From positions 1 through 64,000 of the forward strand of contig NZ_JAFREN010000015.1 in the NCBI RefSeq assembly GCF_017377505.1: a DNA stretch of 64,000 nt. The letters are read 5' to 3'. A model generated the notes under the pieces. That model worked only from the letters and a program-made list of their open reading frames with translations. It had not been told where the DNA came from and did no database searches. The DNA is from Enterococcus sp. DIV0212c (GTDB lineage: Bacteria > Bacillota > Bacilli > Lactobacillales > Enterococcaceae). The first letter of the stretch is position 1; every line of letters starts with the position of its first letter. Shown here in pieces: positions 34,880 through 44,100 of this stretch. The position numbers and the translations under genes are program-made.

Positions 34880-35719
34880 ATGTATAAGATAACCCGAAGT
34901 GAGCAACTTTCAAAAAATGAATACGATTTTTGGATCGAAGCCCCTCGAATTGCTGCTAAAGCTCAACCAGGTCAATTTGTTATTTTGCGGATCAATGAAC
35001 TTGGCGAACGAATTCCATTGACGATCGCAGATACTGAACCTTCTAAAGGAATTATTCGTTTGGTTTTTCAAGTAATCGGCAAGACAACAGCTGAACTTGG
35101 CAAACTTAGTACAGGCGATTCCATTTTAGATTTAACTGGACCGCTAGGCATGCCAACAGAAATAAAAAATTACGGTACAGTGATGATCGTAGGAGGCGGC
35201 GTAGGAATTGCAGCGATTTTCCCAATCTTAAAAAGCTTGAAAAAAGCTGGAAATCGAGTGGTTACAATTCTCGGTGCCAAAACTTCGGAACTAGTTATTC
35301 TTCAAGAAGAATGCCGTCAATACTCTGATGAATTGATTATCACAACAGATGACGGCACGCTAGGAATGAAAGGACTTGTAACGCAAGCTATGGAACAAGT
35401 GATTGCAAAAGAATCGATCAACTGTAGTTGGGCGATTGGACCAAGCGTGATGATGAAATTTTGTACAATGACTGCAACCAAACATGATTTACCAATCTAT
35501 GTTTCTTTGAATCCAATCATGATCGACGGAACTGGGATGTGCGGTGGTTGTCGTGTAACTATTGATGGCACCATCAAATTTGCCTGTGTTGATGGTCCAG
35601 AATTTAAAGGAACAGAAGTCAATTGGGCTGAATTTATCAGTCGAATGAAACAATATGCGACCGAAGAAGAAACATCCTTGGTAGATTATCAAAAAGCGCA
35701 GGTGATCTCTCATGGCTAG
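34880..35719 (+). CDS. FAD/NAD-binding, [2Fe-2S] subunit of ferredoxin:NADP reductase type (NfnA/PyrK-like)
   Basis: 279 aa. It has a ferredoxin-reductase fold with RIPLTIAD (about residue 50) and the nucleotide loop VGGGVGIAAIFP (about 105). C-terminal cysteines MCGGCR ... ACVDGPEF (about 217-235) bind the [2Fe-2S] cluster. It overlaps the next gene by 8 bases. The pair resembles NfnAB, which couples NADH, NADPH and ferredoxin, but members of this family also serve as sulfide or glutamate dehydrogenase-type reductases, so true electron bifurcation is not proved. Confidence 0.8.
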   Translation: MYKITRSEQLSKNEYDFWIEAPRIAAKAQPGQFVILRINELGERIPLTIADTEPSKGIIRLVFQVIGKTTAELGKLSTGDSILDLTGPLGMPTEIKNYGTVMIVGGGVGIAAIFPILKSLKKAGNRVVTILGAKTSELVILQEECRQYSDELIITTDDGTLGMKGLVTQAMEQVIAKESINCSWAIGPSVMMKFCTMTATKHDLPIYVSLNPIMIDGTGMCGGCRVTIDGTIKFACVDGPEFKGTEVNWAEFISRMKQYATEEETSLVDYQKAQVISHG

Positions 35720-37145
35720 AAGAAGCAGAACTAAAACACCAATCGCTGAACAAAAACCAGCAATTCGAAAATCTAATTTTGACGAAGTCTGTTTAGGCTA
35801 TACGATTGAAGAAGGACAAGCTGAAGCAATTCGTTGTCTACAATGCAAAAACGCACCATGTATTGCTAGCTGCCCAGTGATGATCGATATTCCAGGATTT
35901 ATAGTAGCGATTAAAGAAGGGAATATGAAAGAAGCAGCAGCTGTTTTAGGCAAATATACCAATCTCCCAGCAATCTGCGGGAGAGTTTGTCCTCAGGAAA
36001 AGCAATGTGAGAAAGTCTGTAAATTAGGAATGGCTAAAAATTTTGAACCAGTAGCGATTGGTAAACTTGAGCGCTTAGTGGCTGATTGGGCTTTAGAAAA
36101 TCAAGATTTTTCTAAACTTAAACTTATCCAAAGTGATCAGCCAAAAATCGGCAAAATCGCTGTGATTGGCTCCGGTCCGTCTGGATTGACAGTTGCAGGT
36201 GATTTAGCCAAATTGAATTATGAAGTTATCATTTACGAAGCTTTACATGAATCTGGTGGTGTCTTGACTTATGGCATACCAGAATTTAGATTGCCTAAAA
36301 GAATTGTAAAAAAAGAAATCGAGAGTATTGAAGCTTTAGGTGTGACGATCGAAACCAATGTTGTTGTTGGAAAGACAATCACTATGGAAGAAATCATTAC
36401 CGAATTTGATGCTTGTTACATTTCTGTTGGAGCTGGAGCGCCTAACTTTATGGGGATTCCCGGAACAGCTTTGAATGGAGTCTATTCTTCTAGTGAATAT
36501 TTGACACGAATCAATTTGATGCATAGTTATGAGTTTCCAAACTATGATACACCAATCAAACGATCCAAAAATGTTGTTGTGATCGGCGGCGGAAATGTTG
36601 CTATGGATGCAGCACGATCAGCGAAACGTTTAGGTGCAGAAAAAGTTAGTATTGTCTATCGCAGATCGCTTGAAGAACTGCCGGCACGTATTGAAGAATA
36701 TCATCATTCTGTCGAAGAAGAGATCGAATATTATTGGCTAACAAATCCAATTGAATATATGAACAACGGCAATGGTGATTTAAATGGTGTGAAATGTATC
36801 AAAATGGAGCTAGGCGAACCAGATGAATCAGGAAGGCGCCGTCCTGTTCCAATTAAAAATAGTGAATTTATTATCGAAGCTGACACAGTGATCGAAGCAA
36901 TCGGTCAAGGGTCCAATAAAGTGTTGTTATCCACTTTCCCAGAACTTAAATTAACAAAATGGGGTTACATTGAGGCGGATCCAAAAACGGGAGCAACATC
37001 GATTCCCGGCATCTTTGCCGGCGGAGATATCGTTACAGGCGCAGCAACAGTGATTTTGGCCATGGGTGCTGGAAAAGTTGCTGCTGTAGAGATCGACAAT
37101 TATGTGCGAGAAAAAGAGAAAACGCCCGTAACAACAAAAGTCTGA
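35712..37145 (+). CDS. NfnB/GltD-like NADPH-dependent oxidoreductase
   Basis: 477 aa. N-terminal cysteine groups CLQCKNAPCIASCP (about 43) and CGRVCPQEKQCEKVC (about 87) bind [4Fe-4S] clusters. An FAD fold starts at VIGSGPSGLTVA (about 151), an NADPH fold at VIGGGNVAMDAA (about 290), and the C-terminal FAD motif is FAGGDIVTGAA (about 436). Often annotated glutamate synthase small subunit. With no large subunit nearby, and with the NfnA-like gene overlapping it, an Nfn-type partner role is more likely. Confidence 0.85.
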   Translation: MARRSRTKTPIAEQKPAIRKSNFDEVCLGYTIEEGQAEAIRCLQCKNAPCIASCPVMIDIPGFIVAIKEGNMKEAAAVLGKYTNLPAICGRVCPQEKQCEKVCKLGMAKNFEPVAIGKLERLVADWALENQDFSKLKLIQSDQPKIGKIAVIGSGPSGLTVAGDLAKLNYEVIIYEALHESGGVLTYGIPEFRLPKRIVKKEIESIEALGVTIETNVVVGKTITMEEIITEFDACYISVGAGAPNFMGIPGTALNGVYSSSEYLTRINLMHSYEFPNYDTPIKRSKNVVVIGGGNVAMDAARSAKRLGAEKVSIVYRRSLEELPARIEEYHHSVEEEIEYYWLTNPIEYMNNGNGDLNGVKCIKMELGEPDESGRRRPVPIKNSEFIIEADTVIEAIGQGSNKVLLSTFPELKLTKWGYIEADPKTGATSIPGIFAGGDIVTGAATVILAMGAGKVAAVEIDNYVREKEKTPVTTKV

Positions 37146-37168
37146 GGAAAGATAAAAGGTGAGAAGAA

Positions 37169-40100
37169 ATGAAAACGACAAAGACAATGGATGGAAATAC
37201 CGCAGCAGCTTATATTTCCTACGCCTTTACAGAGGTAGCGGCGATTTATCCAATTACGCCAAGTTCCACAATGGCGGAATTGGTAGACGAATGGGCTGAA
37301 AATGGACTGAAAAATATCTATGGACAAAAAGTCCAAGTCATTGAAATGCAGTCAGAAGCAGGAGCCGCAGGTGTTGTTCATGGTTCTTTAAAAACAGGTG
37401 CCTTAACAACAACGTATACTGCCTCACAAGGTTTGTTATTGATGATTCCAAATATGTACAAAATAGCAGGAGAACTTTTACCAGCTGTTTTCCACGTAGC
37501 AGCTAGAGCAATCACAACCAGCGCTTTGAGTATTTTTGGCGATCATGGAGATGTGATGGCCACTCGTCAAACAGGTTTTTGTATGCTAGCAGAATCTAGT
37601 GTCCAAGAAGTCATGGATCTTTCTGCAGTAGCTCATTTAGCGAGCCTCGAAGGCAGTTTACCATTCGTTAATTTTTTTGATGGATTCAGAACGAGTCATG
37701 AATTACAAAAAATCGAAGTGCTTGATTATGATGATCTAAAAGGAATGCTTGACCAAGATGCGGTGGATCGATTTAGAAATAGAGGAATGAATCCAAATCA
37801 CCCAACGGTCTCAGGAACAGCTCAAAATCCAGACATCCATTTTCAACAAAGAGAAACAGTTAACGCAAATTACGAAGCAATGCCAAGAATCGTTCAAAAA
37901 TACATGAACCAAATCAATGAATTACGCGGCACTAATTATGATTTAACGGATTACTATGGAGCAGAAGATGCAACAGAAGTCATTATTTCAATGGGGTCAG
38001 CTTCACCAGTTATTCAACAAACGGTGGATTATTTAAATCAACAAGGGCGAAAGGTCGGACTGATCAATATTCATTTATATCGTCCATTCCCAACAGAGAA
38101 TCTATTAGAAAAATTACCAAAAACAGTAGAAAAAATTGCTGTCTTAGATCGAACGAAAGAAGCAGGTGCAGATGGGGAACCATTGCTTTTAGATGTTCAA
38201 AGTGCATTATATCAACATTCCAATCGTCCAATTGTGATCGGCGGACGTTATGGCTTAGGTTCAAAAGATGTGACGCCTAATCAAATCAAAGCAGTTTATG
38301 ATCATTTACTATTGCCTTTTGCTGAATTAAAACAACGCTTTACCATTGGTATCGTAGATGATGTGACGTACCGTTCATTACCACAAGGAGAAATCTTAGA
38401 TTTAACTCCAAACTCAACGTTCCAAGCAAAATTCTGGGGATTTGGCTCAGATGGAACAGTTGGTGCAAATAAACAAGCAATCAAAATAATTGGAGACAAT
38501 ACTGATCTATACGCCCAAGCATATTTTAGCTATGATTCTAAAAAATCAGGGGGCTTAACTGTTTCTCACTTACGTTTTGGTGAAGAACCGATTACATCCA
38601 CTTATTTAGTAGAACAAGCTGATTTTATTGCCTGTCACAATGCTTCTTATATCCATAATTATGATTTACTAAAAGGCTTGAAAGATGGCGGAACCTTCTT
38701 ATTGAATACCATTTGGGATAAAGAAAAGGTCTATCGTTTACTTCCAGCTAAACTAAAAAAATATATTGCAGAACACGCTATTCAATTTTACATCATCAAT
38801 GCCGTAGAATTGGCGCGAGAAATTGGTTTAGGCCGTAGAATCAATACAGTGATGTCCACCGCCTTTTTTGAAGTGACAGATATTATGACGCGCGATGAAT
38901 ATATGCCGTTATTAAAAGCTGAGGTCCAAAAAACATACGGGAAAAAATCAATGGAGATCGTAGAAAAAAACTTCCAAGCGATCGATAGGACATTTGACTC
39001 GTTACAAAAAATCGAAGTTCCATCTGAATGGGCAGCACTTGTTATTAAACCTGAGGAAAAAGATTCCACCTTACCAAAATACATTACCAACATTTTACAG
39101 CCAATCAATCGTCAAGAAGGAAATGAGTTAACGGTAGGGGATTTGATCGAAAATGGCATGAAGACTGGAGAAATGCCGATGGGCACTGCAGCCTATGAAA
39201 AGCGTGGAATCGCCTTAGAGGTTCCCGAGTGGCAGATGGATAAATGTACAATGTGTAATGAATGTGCCTTTGTCTGTCCTCATGCGGCAATTCGACCATT
39301 TTTGGCAGACGAAGCGGAGATGGAAGAAGCTCCAGCAGGATTTCTTGCAAGAGAAATGCGTGGCGCAGATGGCTTGATGTACCGGATTCAAGTATCTTTA
39401 GAGGATTGTACAGGCTGTGGTCTTTGTGTCCAAGCTTGCCCGGTCAAAGAAAAAGCTATTTTGATGAAACCTTATGAAGAACAAAAAGAACAAGCAATCA
39501 ATTGGGCATTTGCGATGACCTTACAGCAAAAAGAAAATCCAGTCAGAAAATTATCGGTGAAAGGATCTCAATTCAATCAGCCATTAATGGAATTTTCTGG
39601 TGCGTGTGAAGGCTGTGGAGAAACACCGTACATCAAGTTACTCACTCAATTATTTGGCGATCGAATGATGATGGCTAATGCAACGGGGTGTTCATCTATT
39701 TGGGGCGGCTCATCTCCTGTAACTCCATACACGACAAATGAATGTGGACAAGGTCCAGCATGGAGTAATTCGTTATTTGAAGATAATGCTGAATATGGCT
39801 ATGGAATGTACGTAGCGAATAAGACCAAACGACAATACCTAGCAGATCAAGTACAAGTTGCTGTAGATAAACATTTAGGATCAGAAGAACTTCAAGCATT
39901 GATGCAAGATTGGCTGGTACATTATCTTGAAGGTGATGGCACGCAGCAACGGGCAACCAAGCTAGCAGCTGCTTTGAGTGGAGAGTATCAATCCGATCCA
40001 CTTTTAGAACAAATCTACAAACAAAGTGATTTACTTGTGAAAACGAGTCAGTGGATCGTCGGCGGTGATGGTTGGGCGTATGACATTGGTTTTAGCGGAA

Positions 40101-40708
40101 TCGACCACGTTTTAGCAAGTGGAGCCGATGTAAACATCTTTGTTATGGATAACGAAGTGTATGCGAATACTGGTGGTCAAACATCCAAAGCCACTCCAGC
40201 CGCTGCTATCGCCAAATTTTCTGCTGGCGGTAAACAAACATCTAAAAAAGATTTAGGGATGATGGCGATGACATACGGAAATGTATACGTCGCTCAAATC
40301 GCTTTAGGTGCCAATTCAATGCAGACGATCAAAGCAATCGATGAAGCCGAGCGTTACCCTGGTCCCTCTCTGATCATTGGTTACACACCTTGTATCAATC
40401 ATGGGGTCAAAGGCGGTATGATCGAAACACTTTCTTTAGCAAAAGAAGCGGTTGAGTCAGGATATTGGCAACTATATCGTTATAATCCGCAATTGATAGA
40501 AAAAGGCAAAGATCCAATGGTGATCGATTACAAAAAAGCTGATTTCTCAAAAATACGCGATTTCCTTGAAAAACAAACTCGTTTCTCTGCCCTTCATACA
40601 ATCAAGGACAATCAAGAAGTCGTTGAACATCTTTTAACGAAAACCAAAGATGATGCAGAAGATCGATCAGATAATTATGTTAAATTAGTGAGCCAAAGCA
40701 AGAAATAA
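37169..40708 (+). CDS. nifJ: Pyruvate:ferredoxin (flavodoxin) oxidoreductase
   Basis: 1179 aa, the usual single-chain length. N-terminal pyruvate-binding part (YPITPSSTMAE, about 28; TYTASQGLLLM, about 86), an inserted two-cluster ferredoxin domain (CTMCNECAFVCP, about 692; CTGCGLCVQACP, about 746), and a C-terminal TPP domain (GDGWAYDIGF, about 965; ANTGGQTSKATP, about 995). A further cluster is bound by CEGCGE (about 813). It oxidises pyruvate to acetyl-CoA and reduces flavodoxin or ferredoxin. It lies 23 bases after the NfnB-like gene, and is the likely sink for pyruvate from DpaL. Confidence 0.96.
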   Translation: MKTTKTMDGNTAAAYISYAFTEVAAIYPITPSSTMAELVDEWAENGLKNIYGQKVQVIEMQSEAGAAGVVHGSLKTGALTTTYTASQGLLLMIPNMYKIAGELLPAVFHVAARAITTSALSIFGDHGDVMATRQTGFCMLAESSVQEVMDLSAVAHLASLEGSLPFVNFFDGFRTSHELQKIEVLDYDDLKGMLDQDAVDRFRNRGMNPNHPTVSGTAQNPDIHFQQRETVNANYEAMPRIVQKYMNQINELRGTNYDLTDYYGAEDATEVIISMGSASPVIQQTVDYLNQQGRKVGLINIHLYRPFPTENLLEKLPKTVEKIAVLDRTKEAGADGEPLLLDVQSALYQHSNRPIVIGGRYGLGSKDVTPNQIKAVYDHLLLPFAELKQRFTIGIVDDVTYRSLPQGEILDLTPNSTFQAKFWGFGSDGTVGANKQAIKIIGDNTDLYAQAYFSYDSKKSGGLTVSHLRFGEEPITSTYLVEQADFIACHNASYIHNYDLLKGLKDGGTFLLNTIWDKEKVYRLLPAKLKKYIAEHAIQFYIINAVELAREIGLGRRINTVMSTAFFEVTDIMTRDEYMPLLKAEVQKTYGKKSMEIVEKNFQAIDRTFDSLQKIEVPSEWAALVIKPEEKDSTLPKYITNILQPINRQEGNELTVGDLIENGMKTGEMPMGTAAYEKRGIALEVPEWQMDKCTMCNECAFVCPHAAIRPFLADEAEMEEAPAGFLAREMRGADGLMYRIQVSLEDCTGCGLCVQACPVKEKAILMKPYEEQKEQAINWAFAMTLQQKENPVRKLSVKGSQFNQPLMEFSGACEGCGETPYIKLLTQLFGDRMMMANATGCSSIWGGSSPVTPYTTNECGQGPAWSNSLFEDNAEYGYGMYVANKTKRQYLADQVQVAVDKHLGSEELQALMQDWLVHYLEGDGTQQRATKLAAALSGEYQSDPLLEQIYKQSDLLVKTSQWIVGGDGWAYDIGFSGIDHVLASGADVNIFVMDNEVYANTGGQTSKATPAAAIAKFSAGGKQTSKKDLGMMAMTYGNVYVAQIALGANSMQTIKAIDEAERYPGPSLIIGYTPCINHGVKGGMIETLSLAKEAVESGYWQLYRYNPQLIEKGKDPMVIDYKKADFSKIRDFLEKQTRFSALHTIKDNQEVVEHLLTKTKDDAEDRSDNYVKLVSQSKK

Positions 40709-40718
40709 GAAAATAAGT

Positions 40719-40761
40719 AATTGGAATCAAACTAGTCGTTAGTTGATTTCAATTGCTTTTT
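40719..40761 (+). terminator. Terminator after nifJ
   Basis: AATTGGAATCAA (40719-40730) and TTGATTTCAATT (40743-40754) form a 12-bp stem with one G-T wobble, followed by GCTTTTTAT. Confidence 0.8.
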
Positions 40762-40794
40762 ATATGTAAAAAATAAAAAAATGTTCAGAAATTA

Positions 40795-41035
40795 CAAAAA
40801 GCGCTTCCAATATGTTATTCTTACAGTGTTACAATTTAGGTAAAAAATAATTTTATTAGGTATATGTATTTATTTTCTATCAGAGTTGCTCTGGTTCATT
40901 GTGCTATGGGTTATATAGCTACGCAGGAAAAGTATAAAAAAACTGCCTGTGACAAAAAGCATCACAATCTATTTCACCTAATTTTTAGTCAAAGCCGGGC
41001 GAGCCTGTTCAGCTTTTAATTTAAGGAGGACGTTC
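40795..41035 (+). promoter_or_regulatory. Long leader of the second NCS2 permease gene
   Basis: AAAAAGCGCTTCCA (40797-40810) is a partial cre match. TTTAGGTAAAAAATAATTTTATTAGGTA (in the stretch 40835-40862) is a looser copy of the purine-operon palindrome. The remaining 170 bases contain GCAGG...CCTGT and a terminator-like AAAGC...GCTTTT hairpin (40991-41016) just before the AAGGAGG site. I compared it by eye with guanine, preQ1 and guanidine riboswitches and could not assign it. Confidence 0.35.
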
Positions 41036-42310
41036 ATGTTTCATTGGAAAAAGCTTAAAAAAGAAGAGTTAAAACGAGAAATACTAGCAGGGACAACTTC
41101 ATTTTTCGCCATTTCATATATCATTATGGTAAATACAGTGATCTTAGCTGAGGCGGGGATGCCAAAAGAATTAACGATTTTTGGTACGATTTTTATTTCC
41201 ATTATCGGGTCGATTTTGATGGGATTAGTTGCAGATGCGCCAATTGTACTGACAACTGGGATGGGTGTTAATTCATTTTTCACCTACACATTAGTGCTCT
41301 CATTAGGTTTGACTTGGCAGCAAGCATTAGCTGTTAGTTTTTGCGCAGGTATAGTTTATTTACTAGTTGCTTTTACGAAGCTAAGTAAATTATTTGCAGA
41401 AGTTGTGCCGGAAACGCTAAAAACTGGGATCACTGTGGGAATTGGTTTTTTTCTTGTGTTGATTGGTTTGGAAAAAGGGCATTTGATTTTAAGAGGAGAG
41501 CATACTTTTTTGCAGCTTGCCTCTTTAAATAATAGTTTAACTATGCTAACTTTATTCTCATTGATTTTGACTGTAATTCTGTTTGTGAAAGGGATTCAAG
41601 GGAGCTTTTTCATTGGTATCGTAGCCGTAACTCTGATTGCTAACCTTTTTGGAATGGTAACACCAACGGAACATTTTTCCTTGAGCGGGCTAGGCAATTA
41701 TTCTAATATTTTTTTACAATTAGATTTCAGCACTTTTTTTTCTAAGAGCTTTTTACTAGGCGTGTTTGCGTTATCGATGATTTTGATTTTTGAATCGATG
41801 GGTTTGCTTAAAGGATTGATGCCAGAAGCAGACGAGAAAAAATATTTACGCGCTTATCGTGTAACAGGTTTTATTACGTTACTATCTAGCATCTTTGGGA
41901 CAAGCCCGACTGTGGCAGCGGCTGAAAGTGCAACAGGTATTGAAGAAGGCGGAAAAACAGGCATAACATCGATCACTAGTGGTATCTGTTTCTTTTTAGC
42001 GTTATTAGCCTTACCGTTTCTTTCCTACATTCCTGATTCGGCGTTGGCACCGGCGATTATTATAACGGGGTTCTTGATGATTCAACAGATCAAAACACTA
42101 CATTTTGAAGATTTCAGTGACTATTTTCCTGCGATGCTGATGATTGTTTTGATTCCATTTACAATGAATATTTCTGATGGTATGGCTTTTGGTTTTGTGG
42201 CATATCCATTAACAAAATGGGTTGCAGGGAAAAAATCAGAACTATCGCTACCAATGTGGTTTATTTCAGGTTTATTCTTGATTTATTTGATTGTTAATGT
42301 ACTGATTTAA
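41036..42310 (+). CDS. NCS2 purine permease, AzgA (adenine/guanine/hypoxanthine) type
   Basis: 424 aa, about 12-13 membrane segments. N-terminal ILAGTTSFFAISYIIMVN and GMGVNSFFTYT (about 75), then the TSPTVAAAESATGIEEGGKTG-like signature split here as FGTSPTVAAAES and TGIEEGGKTG (about 285-305), are hallmarks of AzgA/PbuG transporters. It probably imports guanine, hypoxanthine or adenine. A copy of the purine-operon palindrome in its leader suggests co-regulation with the degradation genes. Start follows AAGGAGG. Confidence 0.9.
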   Translation: MFHWKKLKKEELKREILAGTTSFFAISYIIMVNTVILAEAGMPKELTIFGTIFISIIGSILMGLVADAPIVLTTGMGVNSFFTYTLVLSLGLTWQQALAVSFCAGIVYLLVAFTKLSKLFAEVVPETLKTGITVGIGFFLVLIGLEKGHLILRGEHTFLQLASLNNSLTMLTLFSLILTVILFVKGIQGSFFIGIVAVTLIANLFGMVTPTEHFSLSGLGNYSNIFLQLDFSTFFSKSFLLGVFALSMILIFESMGLLKGLMPEADEKKYLRAYRVTGFITLLSSIFGTSPTVAAAESATGIEEGGKTGITSITSGICFFLALLALPFLSYIPDSALAPAIIITGFLMIQQIKTLHFEDFSDYFPAMLMIVLIPFTMNISDGMAFGFVAYPLTKWVAGKKSELSLPMWFISGLFLIYLIVNVLI

Positions 42311-42317
42311 TAAATAA

Positions 42318-42408
42318 GTAAGTGGGACATAACTCTTTGAGTCATATCCCACTTACATGGAATCCGGATAAACGGTTGGAGCGGAAGCAATCCCTTCTGC
42401 TCCAACCG
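42318..42408. repeat. Double hairpin between convergent genes (interspersed repeat / terminator)
   Basis: GTAAGTGGGA (42318-42327) pairs with TCCCACTTAC (42347-42356), and CGGTTGGAGC (42373-42382) with GCTCCAACCG (42399-42408), followed by CATTTTTT. The GTGGGACATAA...TCCCAC core resembles enterococcal interspersed elements, including the GGGACAGAAGT element at 22425. It ends transcription of the permease and, in reverse, the potassium transporter. Confidence 0.75.
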
Positions 42409-42416
42409 TGCATTTT

Positions 42417-43817
42417 TTAACCAATAATAATTTTTTCAGAAGGATACTCATACCCAATATCACGTGTTTCTTTCGGTACAAATAACATCAAGGTATACAA
42501 CATACCGATACGTCCAATAAACATTAAAAGAGCGATCATTAATTTACCTACCGTTGTTAAATCAGAGGTAATGCCTAAAGACAAACCAGTTGTTCCAAAG
42601 GCGGAAGCAACTTCAACGATAATTGCAATCAGCGGATGATCTTCAGTAGCTGTTAAAAATAAAACCGCAAAGAAACACATGATCAGTGAAAGCATAAAGA
42701 CAACAATTGATTTTTTTACATCATCATCATCGATTCGTCGACCAAAGACATTGATCTTGTCTTCGCTTTTCAAAAAAGCATACAAGTATAAACCGATGAT
42801 CGCAACCGTTGTTGTCCGAATTCCGCCACCGACTGAACTAGGGCTACAGCCGATAAACATCAATAGCGAAAATACGATCAATGTAGTCACTTGAAAATCA
42901 CCTAAATCATTGATCTGTAAACCAGCATTCCGAGTTGTCATAGAATAAAACATTGACGTGATCCAGCGCTGAACTTCGCCCATTCCCACAAATAAATGAT
43001 CTTTTTCCAATAAATAAATCAAAATCGTTCCGCCAACAAACAAAATCACAAATGCCAATACTGCAATCTTGCTGAACAGTGAAAAACGGAACGGCAGACC
43101 ACGTTTTTTCTTCTTAAAAAACAACCATTCACGAAATTCCATCAAAACAGGGAACCCGATCCCACCGACAAAAATCAAAAACATGATCACGATCAAAAAA
43201 ACATAGTCATTAGCAAAAGGCATGATTGAATCACCAGTAACATCGAATCCTGAGTTAGTCACAGCTGAAATGGATTGATAAAAACCAAAGAAAATCGCTT
43301 GCGACCAGCTTTTATAATAACCAGAAAAATAAAAATAGATAGAAAAAAAAGTTCCGAAAATCACTTGAAACCATAAAATAATCGTAAATGTGATTCGAAT
43401 CAAACGAACAATACCACTCAATTTAGGCTGATTCATATCTGTCATGATCAATTGCCGCTGCTTTAAAGAAATTCTGCGTTTTGACAGAATAATAAAAGCT
43501 GTCGAAATCATCATGATCCCCAAACCACCGATTTGAAAAAGAACTTCCATCAAAATGACCCCACGATCATTAAAGACAGAATTAATATCAAACGTTGATA
43601 AACCAGTCACACTTACCGTACTGATTGCCATAAACAACATGTCGATAAAACCCACATGAGAATCTGGTTCTCTGAAAAATGGTAGGCAAAAGAGTAGATA
43701 AGAAATCACAGTCATAATAATATAGTATGAAACAATAATTTGTATAGAAGAAAAATTATTGGAAATAAAACGCCTTCCTTTGCGTTGAGCCAACCATAAA
43801 AGCCGCATTTGATTCAT
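42417..43817 (-). CDS. ktrB: Trk/Ktr-type potassium transporter membrane subunit (KtrB)
   Basis: 466 aa from the ATG at 43817, with GGGAGG 6 bases upstream. The frame extends 44 codons further without a site. Four pore-loop repeats are visible: STVSVTGLSTF, SAVTNSGFDV, MTTRNAGLQI and SAFGTTGLSL, giving the selectivity-filter glycines. Membrane segments surround each. KtrB forms potassium channels gated by a cytoplasmic KtrA RCK protein; no ktrA is adjacent, as is common in Firmicutes. It faces the permease gene. Confidence 0.92.
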   Translation of the reverse strand: MNQMRLLWLAQRKGRRFISNNFSSIQIIVSYYIIMTVISYLLFCLPFFREPDSHVGFIDMLFMAISTVSVTGLSTFDINSVFNDRGVILMEVLFQIGGLGIMMISTAFIILSKRRISLKQRQLIMTDMNQPKLSGIVRLIRITFTIILWFQVIFGTFFSIYFYFSGYYKSWSQAIFFGFYQSISAVTNSGFDVTGDSIMPFANDYVFLIVIMFLIFVGGIGFPVLMEFREWLFFKKKKRGLPFRFSLFSKIAVLAFVILFVGGTILIYLLEKDHLFVGMGEVQRWITSMFYSMTTRNAGLQINDLGDFQVTTLIVFSLLMFIGCSPSSVGGGIRTTTVAIIGLYLYAFLKSEDKINVFGRRIDDDDVKKSIVVFMLSLIMCFFAVLFLTATEDHPLIAIIVEVASAFGTTGLSLGITSDLTTVGKLMIALLMFIGRIGMLYTLMLFVPKETRDIGYEYPSEKIIIG

Positions 43818-44013
43818 AACGGACCTCCCGAATATCATTAAATCAAGTATAGCAGAAAATAAAAGATGGGCAAACAAAGAATAAACGCTTAAAGGAAATA
43901 AGAAATTGATTAAAAAAAGCGAGAATATAGCACAAATCAAACGGAACATGCTATTTTATTGAAAGGAGAATAACATCTAAGCTTGTAATCAGATTGTTAG
44001 GGCTTAATTACTT

Positions 44014-44031
44014 ATGTGATTAATTTCACAT
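44014..44031. promoter_or_regulatory. Palindromic TGTGA-N6-TCACA site before frdA (Rex- or Crp/Fnr-like)
   Basis: ATGTGATTAATTTCACAT is a perfect 18-base palindrome. The halves TGTGA (44015-44019) and TCACA (44026-44030) match Crp/Fnr-family sites, and 14 of 18 bases match a Rex-like TTGTGAAATATTTCACAA. It lies 70 bases upstream of the fumarate reductase start, in the right place for redox control. Confidence 0.65.
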
Positions 44032-44100
44032 TTTTAGTTGATTTGAACTGAAAAATAAAAAAGTTTGTTTTGGTTAAAATGTACAAGAGGTGGGAAAAAG

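Noticed and set aside
40861..41035. preQ1, guanidine or guanine riboswitch before the AzgA-type permease
   Set aside because: Short similarities only, without the conserved junctions; kept as an unassigned leader.
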